DNA of 64,000 nucleotides, taken from contig NC_083879.1 of NCBI RefSeq assembly GCF_032452875.1, positions 86,189,572 through 86,253,571 of the forward strand, in the 5' to 3' direction. This document shows positions 1-9,749 of this stretch, piece by piece. The notes under the pieces are model-generated. The model saw only the letters and a program-made list of their open reading frames with translations, had not been told where the DNA came from and did not search any database. This DNA is from Bos javanicus. Taxonomy: Eukaryota; Chordata; Mammalia; Artiodactyla; Bovidae. How positions within the stretch are numbered: the first letter of the stretch is position 1; every line of letters begins with the position of its first letter. The position numbers and the translations under genes were made by a program.

Positions 1-657
1 GGGCACATCCCCGTGTAACTCCAGGTGAGGCCATCAGACAGGCAGCAGGTGGGAGAGGATGGCAGAATCAGACAGATTAGAGTTTAGACAGATTAAGGTT
101 AGAGTTTTCTCAGAGGTGCATGGTCTGCGCGCTGACACTTAGTTATGCGTCCATTCGCCTCTCCATCCTCACCACGCACGGATTCTTTCAGCTGACAGGC
201 ACTCAGGGACCTGCTGCGTGCCAGGCCCTCTGCCAGGCAGCATGGGCACCTTGTGGACGAGATGCAGGCCCAGACTTTGGACTCTCTTGACCTGAACGCA
301 CTCTGACTGGCTCACTGTGGTCCAGGCCTTGGGAAGGGTGGTCCCTACCTCTGTGGAGCTTACCCCGCAGGAGGAAAGGTGGTCACTGAACAGTCACACA
401 CAAACATGGCCAGTATTCCTGGGGCAGGGAGAGGGGCTGTGGACCCCTGGAGCTAAGACCCCTGGATTGACCTGGGCAGTCAGAAACCTCAGCCTGGAAG
501 AAGTGGGAATTTGAAAACTGAAAGGTAAGTGAGAATTAGTCAGGAGGAATAGTTATTTCCCTCATTAATTTAGCCTCCAAAAGCTGGATTAAAAAAAAAA
601 ATTAATCAAATCACCTTTGTAGCAGTGGGTACGTTTGTATCATAACACTCAGGCCCT
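1..657. other. Single-copy flank with L2-like remnant
   Basis: No gene is recognisable. Bases about 195-480 resemble the 3' part of an ancient L2 LINE: a 'gtgccaggc' phrase near 219 and a 'gtggagctta' phrase near 352 occur in the order expected for L2. The match is weak and old. Bases 588-602 hold a short A-run. The remainder looks single-copy. Confidence 0.4.
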
Positions 658-767
658 GTAATAATGAGTAGAATTCTATAATAAAATAGAGTGTATTCAC
701 AAACACAGAAGTGTAATAATGAGTAGAATTCTATAATAAAATAGAGTGTGTTCACAAACACAGAAGT
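658..767. repeat. 55-bp tandem duplication
   Basis: Two head-to-tail copies (658-712 and 713-767), AT-rich, differing at one base (a/g in the 'gtgtattc/gtgtgttc' segment). The near identity implies a recent local duplication. The unit matches no transposon I recognise. Confidence 0.95.
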
Positions 768-1518
768 GAAAAGGTGACAATTTGATGGAATCTGGGAACA
801 AAAGTGAAAGGTCGTCGGAAGAACAGTTGTTTCCCTTATTCAGCTTCTAACACCCGTAACGACAGAGCGCCACGGCGCATCTCTTCTCTGCTTGAAATGG
901 TGCCATTTTATTGAAGAAGAACAAGCCTGGTGAATAACTAAAGATTTAGTGTGCAGAGGCGAATAATCAGCCTGTGTGAAGACAACATTGGTAAAATATA
1001 AGCTTTCAACAATCCGAGGTCATAGTTTTGCTGGCAAGATTACCCCAGAGTGGGTGTGGGTTCCTAGATCAGTTCTGATAAAAAATAAGACAGGAGCCTT
1101 TTGATCGGTGCTTTGCCAAGAACTGTGACGGCAGCCTTGCCCAGGTGCCAGAGCATCCAGGACCACGCTAGCCCGGGGCGGGGGCAGGGGTGCGCCACGC
1201 CCAGGGAGAGCGATAAGGGAACCTGCCCCGCCTCCCCCTGGCCAGGGCGGTCTTGGCAGCCCGGCCAGTTGTGCACACTTGTTTTGCCTTGTTTGGAGTG
1301 TCTGGTAGCAGAGTCTCACAGCACAGTAGCCTTTTGAGACGAACGTCTTTAGTTGATAAAAACTGACTCAGGGTCTGTCCATCTGCAGCATGAATCAGTA
1401 GCCGTTTGATCCTTACTATCACTGCTCTGAGCATTCCTGCAAAGCTGCTATAAGCTCACACACAGCTGTGGGGTGTTGGGGTGTTTTGTTTATTTTCTTA
1501 CTGATTGTGAGAACACAA
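768..1518. other. Single-copy DNA, no gene seen
   Basis: No repeat or coding signature is recognised. Bases 1165-1260 are GC-rich. Short open frames here lie in overlapping frames on both strands and show no coding character. Confidence 0.5.
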
Positions 1519-1768
1519 GGCTTCCCAGCTTGCACCAGTGGCGAGGAAGCTGCCTGCCAATGCAGGAAACCTAAGAGCGTGGGTTCGATCCCTGGGTCGG
1601 GAAGCAAACAGCAATCCAGTCCAGTATTCTTGTCTGGAGAATCCCATGGACAGAGGAGCCAGTGGGCTATAGTACATTTAGTACATTAGTACTAAATTTA
1701 GTATGTAGATTATAGTACATCTGATTGCAAAGAGTCAGACATGGCTGAAGTGACTTAGCATGCACACC
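1519..1768 (+). mobile_element. Bov-tA SINE, decayed
   Basis: A tRNA-derived head ('ggcttcccagc') is followed by the internal RNA polymerase III B-box-like 'gggttcgatccc' near 1581, then a BovB-derived body ('ccagtattcttg', 'agagtcagacatggctgaagtg'). A local 'agtacatttagtacat' expansion at about 1670-1720 interrupts the body. The tail ends in 'gcacacc'. Confidence 0.9.
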
Positions 1769-1788
1769 TGGGATTGCTGGGTTTTATG

Positions 1789-2071
1789 GTTATGACCAAC
1801 CTAGACAGCATATTCAAAAGCAGAGACATTACTTTGCCAACAAAGGTTCGTCTAGTCAAGGCTATGGTTTTTCCAGTGGTCATGTATGGATGTGAGATTT
1901 GGACTGTGAAGAAGGCTGAGCGCTGAAGAATTGATGCTTTTGAACTGTGGTGTTGGAGAAGACTCTTGAGAGTCCCTTGGACTGCAAGGAGGTCCAACCA
2001 GTCCATTCTGAAGGAGATCAGCCCTGGGATTTCTTTGGAAGGACTGATGCTAAAGCTGAAACTCCAGTATT
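1789..2071 (+). mobile_element. BovB LINE fragment (C-terminal ORF region)
   Basis: Aligns by eye to the C-terminal third of the BovB reverse transcriptase ORF, from the 'ttatgaccaacctagac' segment to the 'ctgaaactccagta' segment. It is truncated at both ends. The Arg codon CGA in the 'gagcgccga' context has become TGA at 1924-1926, a CpG transition. The fragment is directly followed by L1 sequence, so one element probably inserted into or beside the other. Confidence 0.92.
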
Positions 2072-2084
2072 AATTGAAAAACGA

Positions 2085-2553
2085 ATACCAAACCATAAAG
2101 TACTTAAGTACAAAGCTAACAATGTGCAGGGTCTGTATACTACAAACAACAAAATGCTAGCAGAAGAGATCAAGGAAGGTTTAAATAAAGGGAGAGACGT
2201 CCTGTGTGCCACGAGATAGAAGGCTCACTGCTGCCGAGATGTCCATCCTCTAGAATCTGATCTGTAACATCTCAATCAAAATCTCACCAGGGCTTTTTGC
2301 AGATGTTTACAAGCCGATTCTAAATTTCTACAGAAGGCAAAGGGGTGTCAAGACAGTGCTGACTGGAAGCCCTCATGTTACTCAAACTCATGTATGTAAT
2401 CCTGATAGTGGTGAAAAAGAATGCAGACAGAGATCAACAGGCCAGGATAAAGTTCAGAAATCGACCCACAAAAATAGGGTCAACTGATTTGGGGCAAAAC
2501 AGCAACATCAATTCAATGGAGAAAGGATTTTTTAAAAAACTAGAAATATCATA
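2085..2553 (+). mobile_element. L1 LINE ORF2 3' region, part 1
   Basis: Resembles the C-terminal part of L1 ORF2 in sense orientation (phrases such as 'caaaatgctagcagaagag', 'aatcaaaatctcaccagg' and 'gtcaactgatttgg'). Frames are broken by many substitutions and indels. The element resumes at 2830 after a SINE and again at 3109. Confidence 0.85.
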
Positions 2554-2556
2554 TGC

Positions 2557-2825
2557 TGCTGCTAAGTCTCTTCAGTCGTGTCCGACTCTGTGCGACCCCA
2601 CAGACGGAAGCCCACCAGGCTCCCCCGTCCCTGGGATTCTCCAGGCAAGAACACTGGAGTGGGTTGCCATTTCCTTCTCCAATGCATGAAAGTGAAAAGT
2701 GAAAGTGAAGTCGCTCAGTCGTGTCCGACTCTTTGTGACCCCATAGACTGTAGCCTACCAGGCTCCTCCGTCCATGGGATTTTCCAGGCAAGAGTACTGG
2801 AGTGGGGTGCCATTGCCTTCTCCGA
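2557..2825 (-). mobile_element. Bov-A2 SINE (dimer) inserted in L1
   Basis: Antisense Bov-A2. The (GCT)n tail complement is at 2556-2566, followed by two BovA monomers joined by the 'gaaagtgaaaagtgaaag' linker at about 2687-2706. It splits the L1 and is therefore younger than it. Confidence 0.95.
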
Positions 2826-2829
2826 GACC

Positions 2830-2998
2830 TAAGTAAATAAATGAATAAATAAATAAGCCTTGACACATACTTCACCCTTTATCCAAAAATTGAACTCAAC
2901 GCAGCTGATGTGCTTAAATATAAAATATAAAGTTATAAAACTTTTATGAAAAACAAAACCTGTTTGACCCTGGGTTTGGTGATGTGATTCAACTTGTT
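2830..2998 (+). mobile_element. L1 LINE, part 2
   Basis: Continuation of the L1 begun at 2085 after the Bov-A2 insertion, with AT-rich degenerate ORF2 sequence ('aaatataaagttataaaac'). The AAAT-type repeats at 2831-2855 ('taaataaatgaataaataaa') may belong to the SINE insertion site. Confidence 0.75.
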
Positions 2999-3108
2999 GA
3001 GTTGCTCAGTCATGTCTGACTCCGACTCCATGGACTGCAGCGTGCCAGGCTTGCTTGTATTTCACCATCCTCTGGTGTTTGCTCAGACTCATATCCATTG
3101 AGTGTGAT
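2999..3108 (-). mobile_element. BovB 3'-tail fragment (inserted in L1)
   Basis: About 110 bases of the BovB 3' end in antisense ('gttgctcagtcatgtctgac' through 'ctcatatccattgagtg'). It is short and diverged and lies between two L1 pieces. Confidence 0.8.
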
Positions 3109-3642
3109 TCTAGATGTGACACCAAATGCATGGTTCAAAAATTTTGATAAATTTTACTTTATCAAAGTAAAAACTTGTCTTCTGTGAAAAGTACTGTTAG
3201 AAGGATGAAAGGCCACAGACCTGGTAGAAAATACTTGTAAATCAATATCTGACCAAAAAAAACTTCTATCTAGACTATATAAAGAACATTTAAAACTAAA
3301 CAACAAAAAGGAACAACCCAATAAAAAAGTGACAGAATATCTGATCAGAGATATATTGAGGAAGATATATTGATGGCCCATAGGCTTTGGCTTATGAAAA
3401 GGTGCTCAACGTCATGAGCCATTAAGAAAATGAAAATTCAAACCATGACAAGATACCAGTCATCACACACCAAGTAGAATGGTTAAGATTAAAAACAAAT
3501 GAATAACATTTTTAAAAGGAGCAATACCAAATATTGGCAAAGATGCAGAGAAACAGATCCTCTTGTTTATTACTGGTGGGAACACGTCCAGACACTTTCT
3601 AAAAACAGTGGGAATTTCTTATGAAGTTAAATGTAATTGCAC
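3109..3642 (+). mobile_element. L1 LINE, part 3 (end of ORF2)
   Basis: Continues the same L1 with the familiar last part of ORF2 ('cttgtcttctgtgaaaagtac', 'aggtgctcaacgtcatgagcc', 'tattactggtgggaa'). Many stops and indels show that it is non-functional. Confidence 0.88.
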
Positions 3643-3868
3643 CATCAGATCAGATCAGTCGCTCAGTCGTGTCTGACTCTTTGCGACCCCATGAATTGCA
3701 GCACGCCAGGCCTCCCTGTCCATCACCAACTCCCGGAGTTCACTCAGACTCACGTCTATCGAGTCAGTGATGCCATCCAGCCATCTCATCCTCTGTCGTC
3801 CCCTTCTCCTCCTGCCCCCAATCCCTCCCAGCATCAGGGTCTTTACCAATGAATCAACTCTTCGCATG
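3643..3868 (-). mobile_element. BovB 3' end, truncated
   Basis: Antisense BovB 3' terminus, from 'gatcagatcagtcgctcag' to 'caactcttcgcatgagg'. It represents the last about 220 bases of the element, the commonest 5'-truncated BovB form. The residual protein frame keeps an Arg-rich run (GGRRRRGRQR type) in antisense. Confidence 0.93.
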
Positions 3869-4330
3869 AGGAGGCAGAGGGGGAAGGCCTAGAAATTTTA
3901 AAGCACTGGGTACTGAGTCAGAGCAAAGTGTCTTAGAGAGTCTCCCATCCTCCCAGCAAGGAGATCTCAACAGCAGCACCTGAGGAAGGCCCCAGATAGA
4001 CAGGCCCCCAAACAGGGATGTCCATCCTGGGAGCGTGGACACACAGGGGCCTGAGGCCTTGGTGCAACTCCCCTTAGAGGCGGTGTCCTGGCTGTGTCCC
4101 AGGTGTGCGGTAGAGGGCACGGCCCCTGCGAAGTCTGCCCAGTAGCATCTTTGTGATTTCTGTGGTCGGGCCTGCAAGATCACACAGAGATTACACGTAG
4201 GTTTTGGGCCAGGGTCCGTACTCCTCAGCTGGTATACGGGAATGCACTGCATCCTGGGACCTTGCTCTATTCACTTACTAATTTTAGGAGTTTTTGTGGA
4301 GATGCTTTGTTGGCATCTATTAAGACAAGA
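3869..4330. other. Single-copy DNA between BovB copies
   Basis: No repeat is recognised. An antisense open frame of 132 codons spans 3854-4252, but it starts in single-copy DNA, ends inside the BovB tail and shows no domain, so I do not call it a gene. Confidence 0.5.
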
Positions 4331-5448
4331 ATCATCGAAAAAGCAGGAGAGTTCCAGAAAACATCTATTTCTGCTTTATTGACTATGCCAAATCCTTTGA
4401 CTGTATGGATCACAATAAACTGGAAAATTCTGAAAGAGATGGGAATACCAGACCACCTGACCTGCCTCTTGAGAAACTTATATGCAGGTCAGGAAGCAAC
4501 AGTTAGAACTGGACATCGAACAACAAACTGGTTCCAAGTAGGAAAAGGAGTATGTCAAGGCTGTATATTGTCACCCTGCTTATTTAACTTCTATGCAGAG
4601 TACATCATGAGAAACGCTGGGCTGGATGAAGCACAAGCTGGAATAAAGTTTGCCAGGAGAAATATCAATAACCTCAGATATGCAGATGACACCACCCTTA
4701 TGGCAGAAAGTTTAGAGGATCTAAAGAGCCTCTTGATGAAAGTGAAAGTGGAGAGTGAAAAAGTTGGCTGAAAGCTCAACATTCAGAAAACGAAGATCAT
4801 GGCATCTGGTCCCATCACTTCATGGGAAATAGATGGGGAAACAGTGCAAACAGTGTCAGACTTTATTTTTCTGGGCTCCAAAATCACTGCAGATGGTGAC
4901 TGCAGCCATGAAATTAAAAGACGCTTACTCCTTGGAAGGAAAGTTATGACCAACCTAGATAGTATATTCAAAAGCAGAGACATTACTTTGCCAATAAAGG
5001 TCCGTCTAGTCAAGGCTATGGTTTTTCTAGTAGTCATGTATGGATGTGAGAGTTGGACTGTGAAGAAAGCTGAGCGCCGAAGAATTGATGCTTTTGAACT
5101 GCGGTGTTGGAGAAGATTCTTGAGAGTCCCTTGGACTGCAAGGAGATCCAACCAGTCCATTCTAAAGGAGATCAGTCCTGGGTATTCTTTGGAAGGAATG
5201 ATGCTAAAGTTGAAACACCAGTACTTTGGCCACCTCATGCGAAGAGTTGAGTCATTGGAAAAGACTCTGATGCTGGGAGGGATCAGGGGCAGGAGGAGAA
5301 GGGGACGACAGAGGATGAGATGGCTGGATGGCATCACCGACTCGGTGGATGTGAGTTTGAGTGAACTCTGGGAGATGGTGATGGACAGGGAGGCCTGGCG
5401 TGCTGCAGTCCATGGGGTCACAGAGAGTCAGACACGACTGAGCGACTG
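4331..5448 (+). pseudogene. BovB reverse transcriptase C-terminal region, broken
   Basis: In an intact element this protein copies element RNA into DNA at a nicked target; this copy lacks the endonuclease and most N-terminal reverse transcriptase motifs. The catalytic YADD motif is intact at 4679-4690. Downstream come the thumb and C-terminal region, including a Cys/Trp-rich stretch ('FELRCWRRF') and a basic RRRRGRQR run near 5290-5315. Three lesions are visible. A one-base deletion in the 'ttccagaaaaca' segment near 4359 and a two-base deletion near 4420 ('aaactggaaaatt') shift the frame and then restore it, leaving an out-of-frame stretch of about 20 codons. An in-frame TGA sits at 4769-4771, at a position that is a Leu codon in other copies. 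After the stop the same frame stays open to 5449. It is dead on arrival by 5' truncation and not a host gene. Confidence 0.9.
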
Positions 5449-5461
5449 AACTGAACTGAAA
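4331..5461 (+). mobile_element. BovB (RTE) LINE, 5'-truncated, best-preserved copy
   Basis: About 1.13 kb of the 3' part of BovB, starting inside the reverse transcriptase domain and ending in the typical 'ctgaactgaactgaa' tail. The CpG-containing codons at 'gcgccgaagaattg' (about 5086-5099) are intact here, while the other copies in this window have lost them, so this is probably the youngest BovB here. Confidence 0.97.
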
Positions 5462-5489
5462 GACAGTCATGATTTTTCAGTTTTAGTGC

Positions 5490-5715
5490 CTTAATACGGG
5501 AAACTGTGTGAGCTCACTTTTGAATGTTGCACTATCCTTGAATTCCTGGGATGGACCCTGAGCAGCTGTGTGGTATTATTGTGCTTGCATGCCACTGGGT
5601 TCTATTCGCTGCTTTCTACGTTTTTATATCTGTATGTCCTTCTTTTTCTTCCTTTCCTTCATTCTCTTGGGTTATTTGGGCATTTTGTTTGAGTCCATTT
5701 AATCTCCTGTCTTGA
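5490..5715 (-). mobile_element. L1M LINE antisense, part 1
   Basis: The phrase 'ccttgaattcctgggatgg' and the downstream T-rich sequence match L1 read in antisense. The element continues beyond the SINE dimer at 6058. Confidence 0.7.
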
Positions 5716-5728
5716 CCAATAGTTTATA

Positions 5729-6044
5729 AAGTGAAAGTGAAAGTCGCTCAGTCATGTCCGACTCTCTGCGACACCATGGACTGTACAGTCCATGGGATTC
5801 TCAGGCCAGGAGACTGGAGTGGGGGGCCGCTCCCTTCTCCAGGGGATCTTCCCAATGCAGGGATGGAACCCAGGTCTCCCACATTGCAGACGGATTCTTT
5901 ACCATCTGAGCCACAAGGGAAGCCAAAGCACACTGGAGTGGGTAGCCTATGCCTTCTCCAGGGGATCTTCCCGACCTAGAAATTGAACTGGGGTCTCCTG
6001 CATTGCAGGCGGATTCTTTACCAGCTGAGCCACCAGGGAAGACC
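5729..6044 (-). mobile_element. Dimeric Bov-tA SINE with perfect target-site duplication
   Basis: Two tRNA-headed units in antisense: a complete Bov-tA (5729-5923) and a second, shorter unit (about 5924-6044). A 13-base direct repeat, 'ccaatagtttata', flanks the whole structure at 5716-5728 and 6045-6057. The dimer therefore inserted as one piece. It interrupts an older antisense L1M. Confidence 0.97.
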
Positions 6045-6057
6045 CCAATAGTTTATA

Positions 6058-6295
6058 TCTCCTGAGAAAAATTTTACTAGTTGCCCCACAGTCTAAAATA
6101 TGTATATAAATGTCAAATATGTGTTTAAGGATTGAGTCTATGCTAAAATAATTTTATGCCCATTTTTGTGGCACGTAAGGCCCTTACAACAGTAGATCGC
6201 CAATTGCTCTCTCTTCCTGTGCGCTTTTTGTCATAAGCTCCACTTTCACAGGTACTACACACAAGGTACAATGCTGCTGGTTTCTCTTACACCTG
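6058..6295 (-). mobile_element. L1M LINE antisense, part 2
   Basis: Resumes the L1M 3' region after the SINE dimer, with 'cccttacaacagtagatcgcc' and 'tttttgtcataagctcc' in the expected order. Strongly diverged, no coding capacity. Confidence 0.65.
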
Positions 6296-6301
6296 GGCTC
6301 A

Positions 6302-6483
6302 GCAAAGGTTTTCTTTAAAGGCCCAGATAGTAAGTGTTTTAGGCTTTGCCAGCTCCATCATGTCTACTGAAACTGCTCAGTTCTCCAGCCACAGCACGAA
6401 AGCCTGCCAGGATGATGTGCAGATGAATGGGTTTAGCTGCTTTCTAGAAAAACAAAAACAGGAGCGGGTCAGATTTGACCAGC
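6302..6483. mobile_element. hAT-type DNA transposon fossil (Charlie/MER group)
   Basis: Contains 'aaaggcccagatagtaagtg' and 'ttttaggctttgcc' followed by a degraded 'caaaaacaggagcgggtcag' segment. These phrases occur in that order in a non-autonomous hAT family common to placental mammals. I recognise the sequence pattern but am not certain of the exact family name or consensus strand. Confidence 0.7.
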
Positions 6484-6555
6484 TGGAGGCACCTCTCCTG
6501 CCTTCACTCCAGGCTCCGAAGTTTACATTTCAGAGGACGTTAAAAATGAATTTTT

Positions 6556-6681
6556 TGGTTGCTGTTGCTCAGTCACCAAGTCGTGTCTGACTCTTTGAGA
6601 CCCCATGGACCGCAGCACACCAGGCTTCCCTGTCCTTCACCATCTCTCGCAGTTTGCTCAAGCTCATGTCCACTGAGTTGA
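6556..6681 (-). mobile_element. BovB 3'-tail fragment
   Basis: Antisense BovB terminus, diverged ('gctcagtcaccaagtcgtg' through 'catgtccactgagttgat'). Confidence 0.85.
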
Positions 6682-6689
6682 TCCATTTC

Positions 6690-7130
6690 AGTTTGCCTTC
6701 GTGCATTTTGCTCCAGAGCTTTTCCACTTCTTTGCGCAGATCCGGGTTTTGTCTGACCCTGCTTTATGGTTTTCGCTGTTGGAACACGTCTGCTGACACT
6801 GAGTTCCATCAGTTTTAGTTCTTTCCTGAGAACGTCTTACATCTCCTTTCATTTTGAAATATGTTCTCTTTGGGTGTAGAGTTCAGGGTTGGCCGTTTTT
6901 CCTCCTTCTGCAGTTTTGAGGTGTGACCCCATCGTCTCCTGGCTTCCTTGCTTCCTGTGCACAAAACCCCACCCCCTGACTCCCTTGGGACGTCTGTCTC
7001 CTGCTTCAGTGGTTTAGCACGATGTCCTAAGTGACTGTCTTTGTTCTGCTCCACGTTCATCCTGTTTAGTGTTTCTGTGCTCATCGGACATGTGGTTTGG
7101 TGTCTGTCATTCACCCTTGAGACTGCTTAA
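6690..7130 (-). mobile_element. L1M LINE antisense, part 3
   Basis: The 'ttctctttgggtgtagagtt', 'tttgaggtgtgaccccatcg' and 'ttcatcctgtttagtgtttc' phrases follow the order of the L1M 3' region in antisense. It is probably the same insertion as 5490-5715 and 6058-6295, later split by the SINE dimer, the hAT fossil and a BovB tail. Confidence 0.7.
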
Positions 7131-8851
7131 CCAGTATTACTGTGTCTGTGATGGACATGGAGGGGAGACTCGGGTGGGCTTCTGGCCCTTGCTCCCTGGT
7201 GCCTGCCACTTTCTTCCCTGGGTCTTCACTAGAAGGGCTAATTCTGGGGCTCTCTCTAACCTTTTCCACTCGTGTCTGGTTGACTGAGGAGAGAAAGAAC
7301 CTGTGAGGTGGTGTGGCCTCCCTGACGCCTGCAGCCCCAGCTCACGCTGACCTCCACCGGCCCCTTGGCCCTCCTGGCTGAATTCCTCCTGACTGTGTCT
7401 TGTTCTGTCTCCCCAAGGTGGCCCCATACAGGCATCTCTTCTCTCCCTGAGTGCTGGGTCTCCTTCAGCCTTGGGACAGTGGCTTGCTCTGAGACATCAG
7501 CTTCCTGGCAGGTTCATGCAAAGAGGTGACTTTGAAGTTAGGCTGACTCATTTTCAGGGAAGGGGAGATGTTTCCTCCAGCTCTACAGACGTGGGGTTAG
7601 AAACCCAAATTTCTAGGATCTTCCTTTGAATAGCACCTGCAGGTGGGTCCAGGCACACTGAATTTGGGGATGTCCACATTCCAGTGGCTGGGAACCTTGG
7701 CTGCAGATCGGTTTCATCCGGATTTATAGGCATGAGACTCAGGCTTCAGGGTTTTGGAAAGCTCAACAGGTGGATCCAAGGTGAAGCCCAAGCTGGGAAC
7801 CTGCAATCGAATCCTGCAAGAATCTGTTGTTTGTAATCTGTGCTGGTCACCACGTAAGGAACCCTCTTCTGAACCGATGGCTGTTGTTTGTTTTTATCCA
7901 TCCACGGAACAGAAGCACCAGCAGCCTCCTTGTCATTCTTCCCAAAAACGTGCCTCAAAAATGACTCTGACGAGATGAAAAACGGTCTTGATTTCTCTAT
8001 TTGGCTGCTAGTACTTACTTAAGCCGGCCAAAGGGACTGCTGATTGGAACCTGGTATTATTGGGTTCTCTGGAAACAGAAATAGAGTCAGTCTCAGATAG
8101 TCTTCCAGTCTGGGGGCACATGTTTGTTCTTTCCTGTCCTACTTCCCAGCCCAGTCTCCCATTACAGTGCTCCGTTCCTTTCACACGGCTGCTGTCTGGC
8201 ATTGACCTCTGCTCCCTCACAAAAGCATCGTGTTTTGGCATTTCATCCTCTCATTCCACCCTGAAGAGCCAACAGCTTTAATTTCATTATTGCCCCCAGA
8301 AATAGTGATGTTCGTTGGAACGGCTTGAACTAGCTCTCATCTCTGAAAGGAATGTACTCCATTAGGCGTCTTCATATTTCAGACGATGCCACTCCAAGTG
8401 CTCTCTCTCTCTGTTCCAACCTACAGTCCTCTCTAAGCGCGCAGACATTCCAGAGGCCAACAGGCCATTGTTTCCAGGCGTCTCTTGTTTTCTCCTCTGT
8501 GGGCACCAGGTGAGGAACAGGAACATCTTGTGTTTCCTCAGACTGTCGTCCTGGCCTCGTGGACTCTGGCGAAACGTGTCACACCTCGTGCCAGTCCTGG
8601 AGCGGTGCTTCTCAGATGCGTGCTCACACCCAGTTCCCTGAGGGTCTTCAGATTGCAAAGGGATCAGATCGAGAGGGCTATCCTGCTTCTCTCAGCAGCC
8701 CCAAAAGGGGCTGAACATACTCCAAGCATCCAGGTACTAGAAGAATGAAATAACATATACAAAGCTAGATTCTAGAGTTTCTAGAACTTTTTATCCTCTC
8801 AATTTTCCAAAATTCCCAGCACAGGTTGTTAGATCCAAATCTGTGCTTGTG
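7131..8851. other. Single-copy DNA with a possible MER20-like fossil
   Basis: About 1.7 kb without a recognisable gene. Bases about 7662-7805 look like a decayed hAT element of MER20 / MER5 type ('ggttttggaaagctc' and 'aagctgggaacctgc'), a weak call. The rest is single-copy by inspection. Confidence 0.4.
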
Positions 8852-8852
8852 A

Positions 8853-9075
8853 TCACTTGCTCAGTCGCTCAGTCGTGTCCAGCTCTTTGCAACCCCCGTG
8901 GACTGTAGCCCACCAGGCTCCTGTGTCCATGAGGTTTCCTAGGCAACAGTACTGGAGTGGGTTTCCATTTACTTCTTCAGGGGATCTTTCTGACCAAGGA
9001 TCAAAGCTCCCTGTCTCCTGCGTCTTATGCATTGGCAGGTGGCTTCTTTACCACTGAGCTAACAGGGAAGCCCCT
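8853..9075 (-). mobile_element. Bov-tA SINE
   Basis: Full-length antisense copy from the 'gctcagtcgctcagtcgtg' tail side to the 'acagggaagcccc' tRNA head. Confidence 0.95.
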
Positions 9076-9718
9076 GAGGTTCAAATTAGTTTTGTGTGAT
9101 TTTTTTTCTTGATGGTATCCTGAAGGTTTTCCTGAAGTTCTTTGAGGACAGGCCAGTGGACACTCAGCACTCATCAGCTGAGAAATCAGTGACCTGCTGG
9201 GGTTGGAAGAGGGCAGAGGAGGTGAAGAGGCAGGTGGGGTCAGTCCCCAGCAGAACTTCCCAGTCCTTCCAACTCTTGCGCAGCGCAGCACCGTCTCTGG
9301 GTGGACACCTTCTGCGTGGCCAACCCAGCAGCTCCCAGTGGCCCCCATGTGTCGGAGGAGAAGGACAGCTGGCAGCCCCTCCCTCTGCTCCTGCCCTGCC
9401 CCTACCACATCCACCGCCCAGGAGCCAGGACACTACCTGAGACCTTGCTAGTCAGCCTGACCTTTGTCAGAGCCCAGGCACGGCCTGGAGACACGTCCAA
9501 GGCTGGTGCCCCTGGCAAAGGGAGCCGAGCGTCCTCGTAGGAGCCTGGCTCCGACTCTCCTTCCAGGCCAGGGCTGGGGACTTTCCAGGAGGACCAGGCA
9601 ACATTTCCCACCTTGAGCTAAGTTTAAAGACCGTCCGCACCCTGACAGTGATGCCCCACAAGACCCCACACTCTGCATCCCCTGCAGCTGTCCTTGTGAC
9701 CCTCAGCAACCAGAAAGC
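9076..9718. other. Single-copy GC-rich DNA
   Basis: Overlapping open frames on both strands (9025-9711) reflect low stop-codon density in GC-rich sequence. No codon bias or domain favours one of them. Confidence 0.5.
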
Positions 9719-9749
9719 TGTGTGTGTGTGTGTGTGTGTGAGTGTGTGA
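9719..9749. repeat. (TG)n microsatellite
   Basis: Eleven uninterrupted TG units, then an AG interruption and further TG units. Likely polymorphic. Confidence 0.97.

Noticed and set aside
1519..1620. tRNA-like B-box, possible tRNA gene
   Set aside because: It is the tRNA-derived head of a Bov-tA SINE; no cloverleaf with intact stems is seen.
2549..2875. 108-codon antisense and matching sense frames
   Set aside because: Translations of a Bov-A2 SINE; identical-looking frames recur at every Bov-A2 copy.
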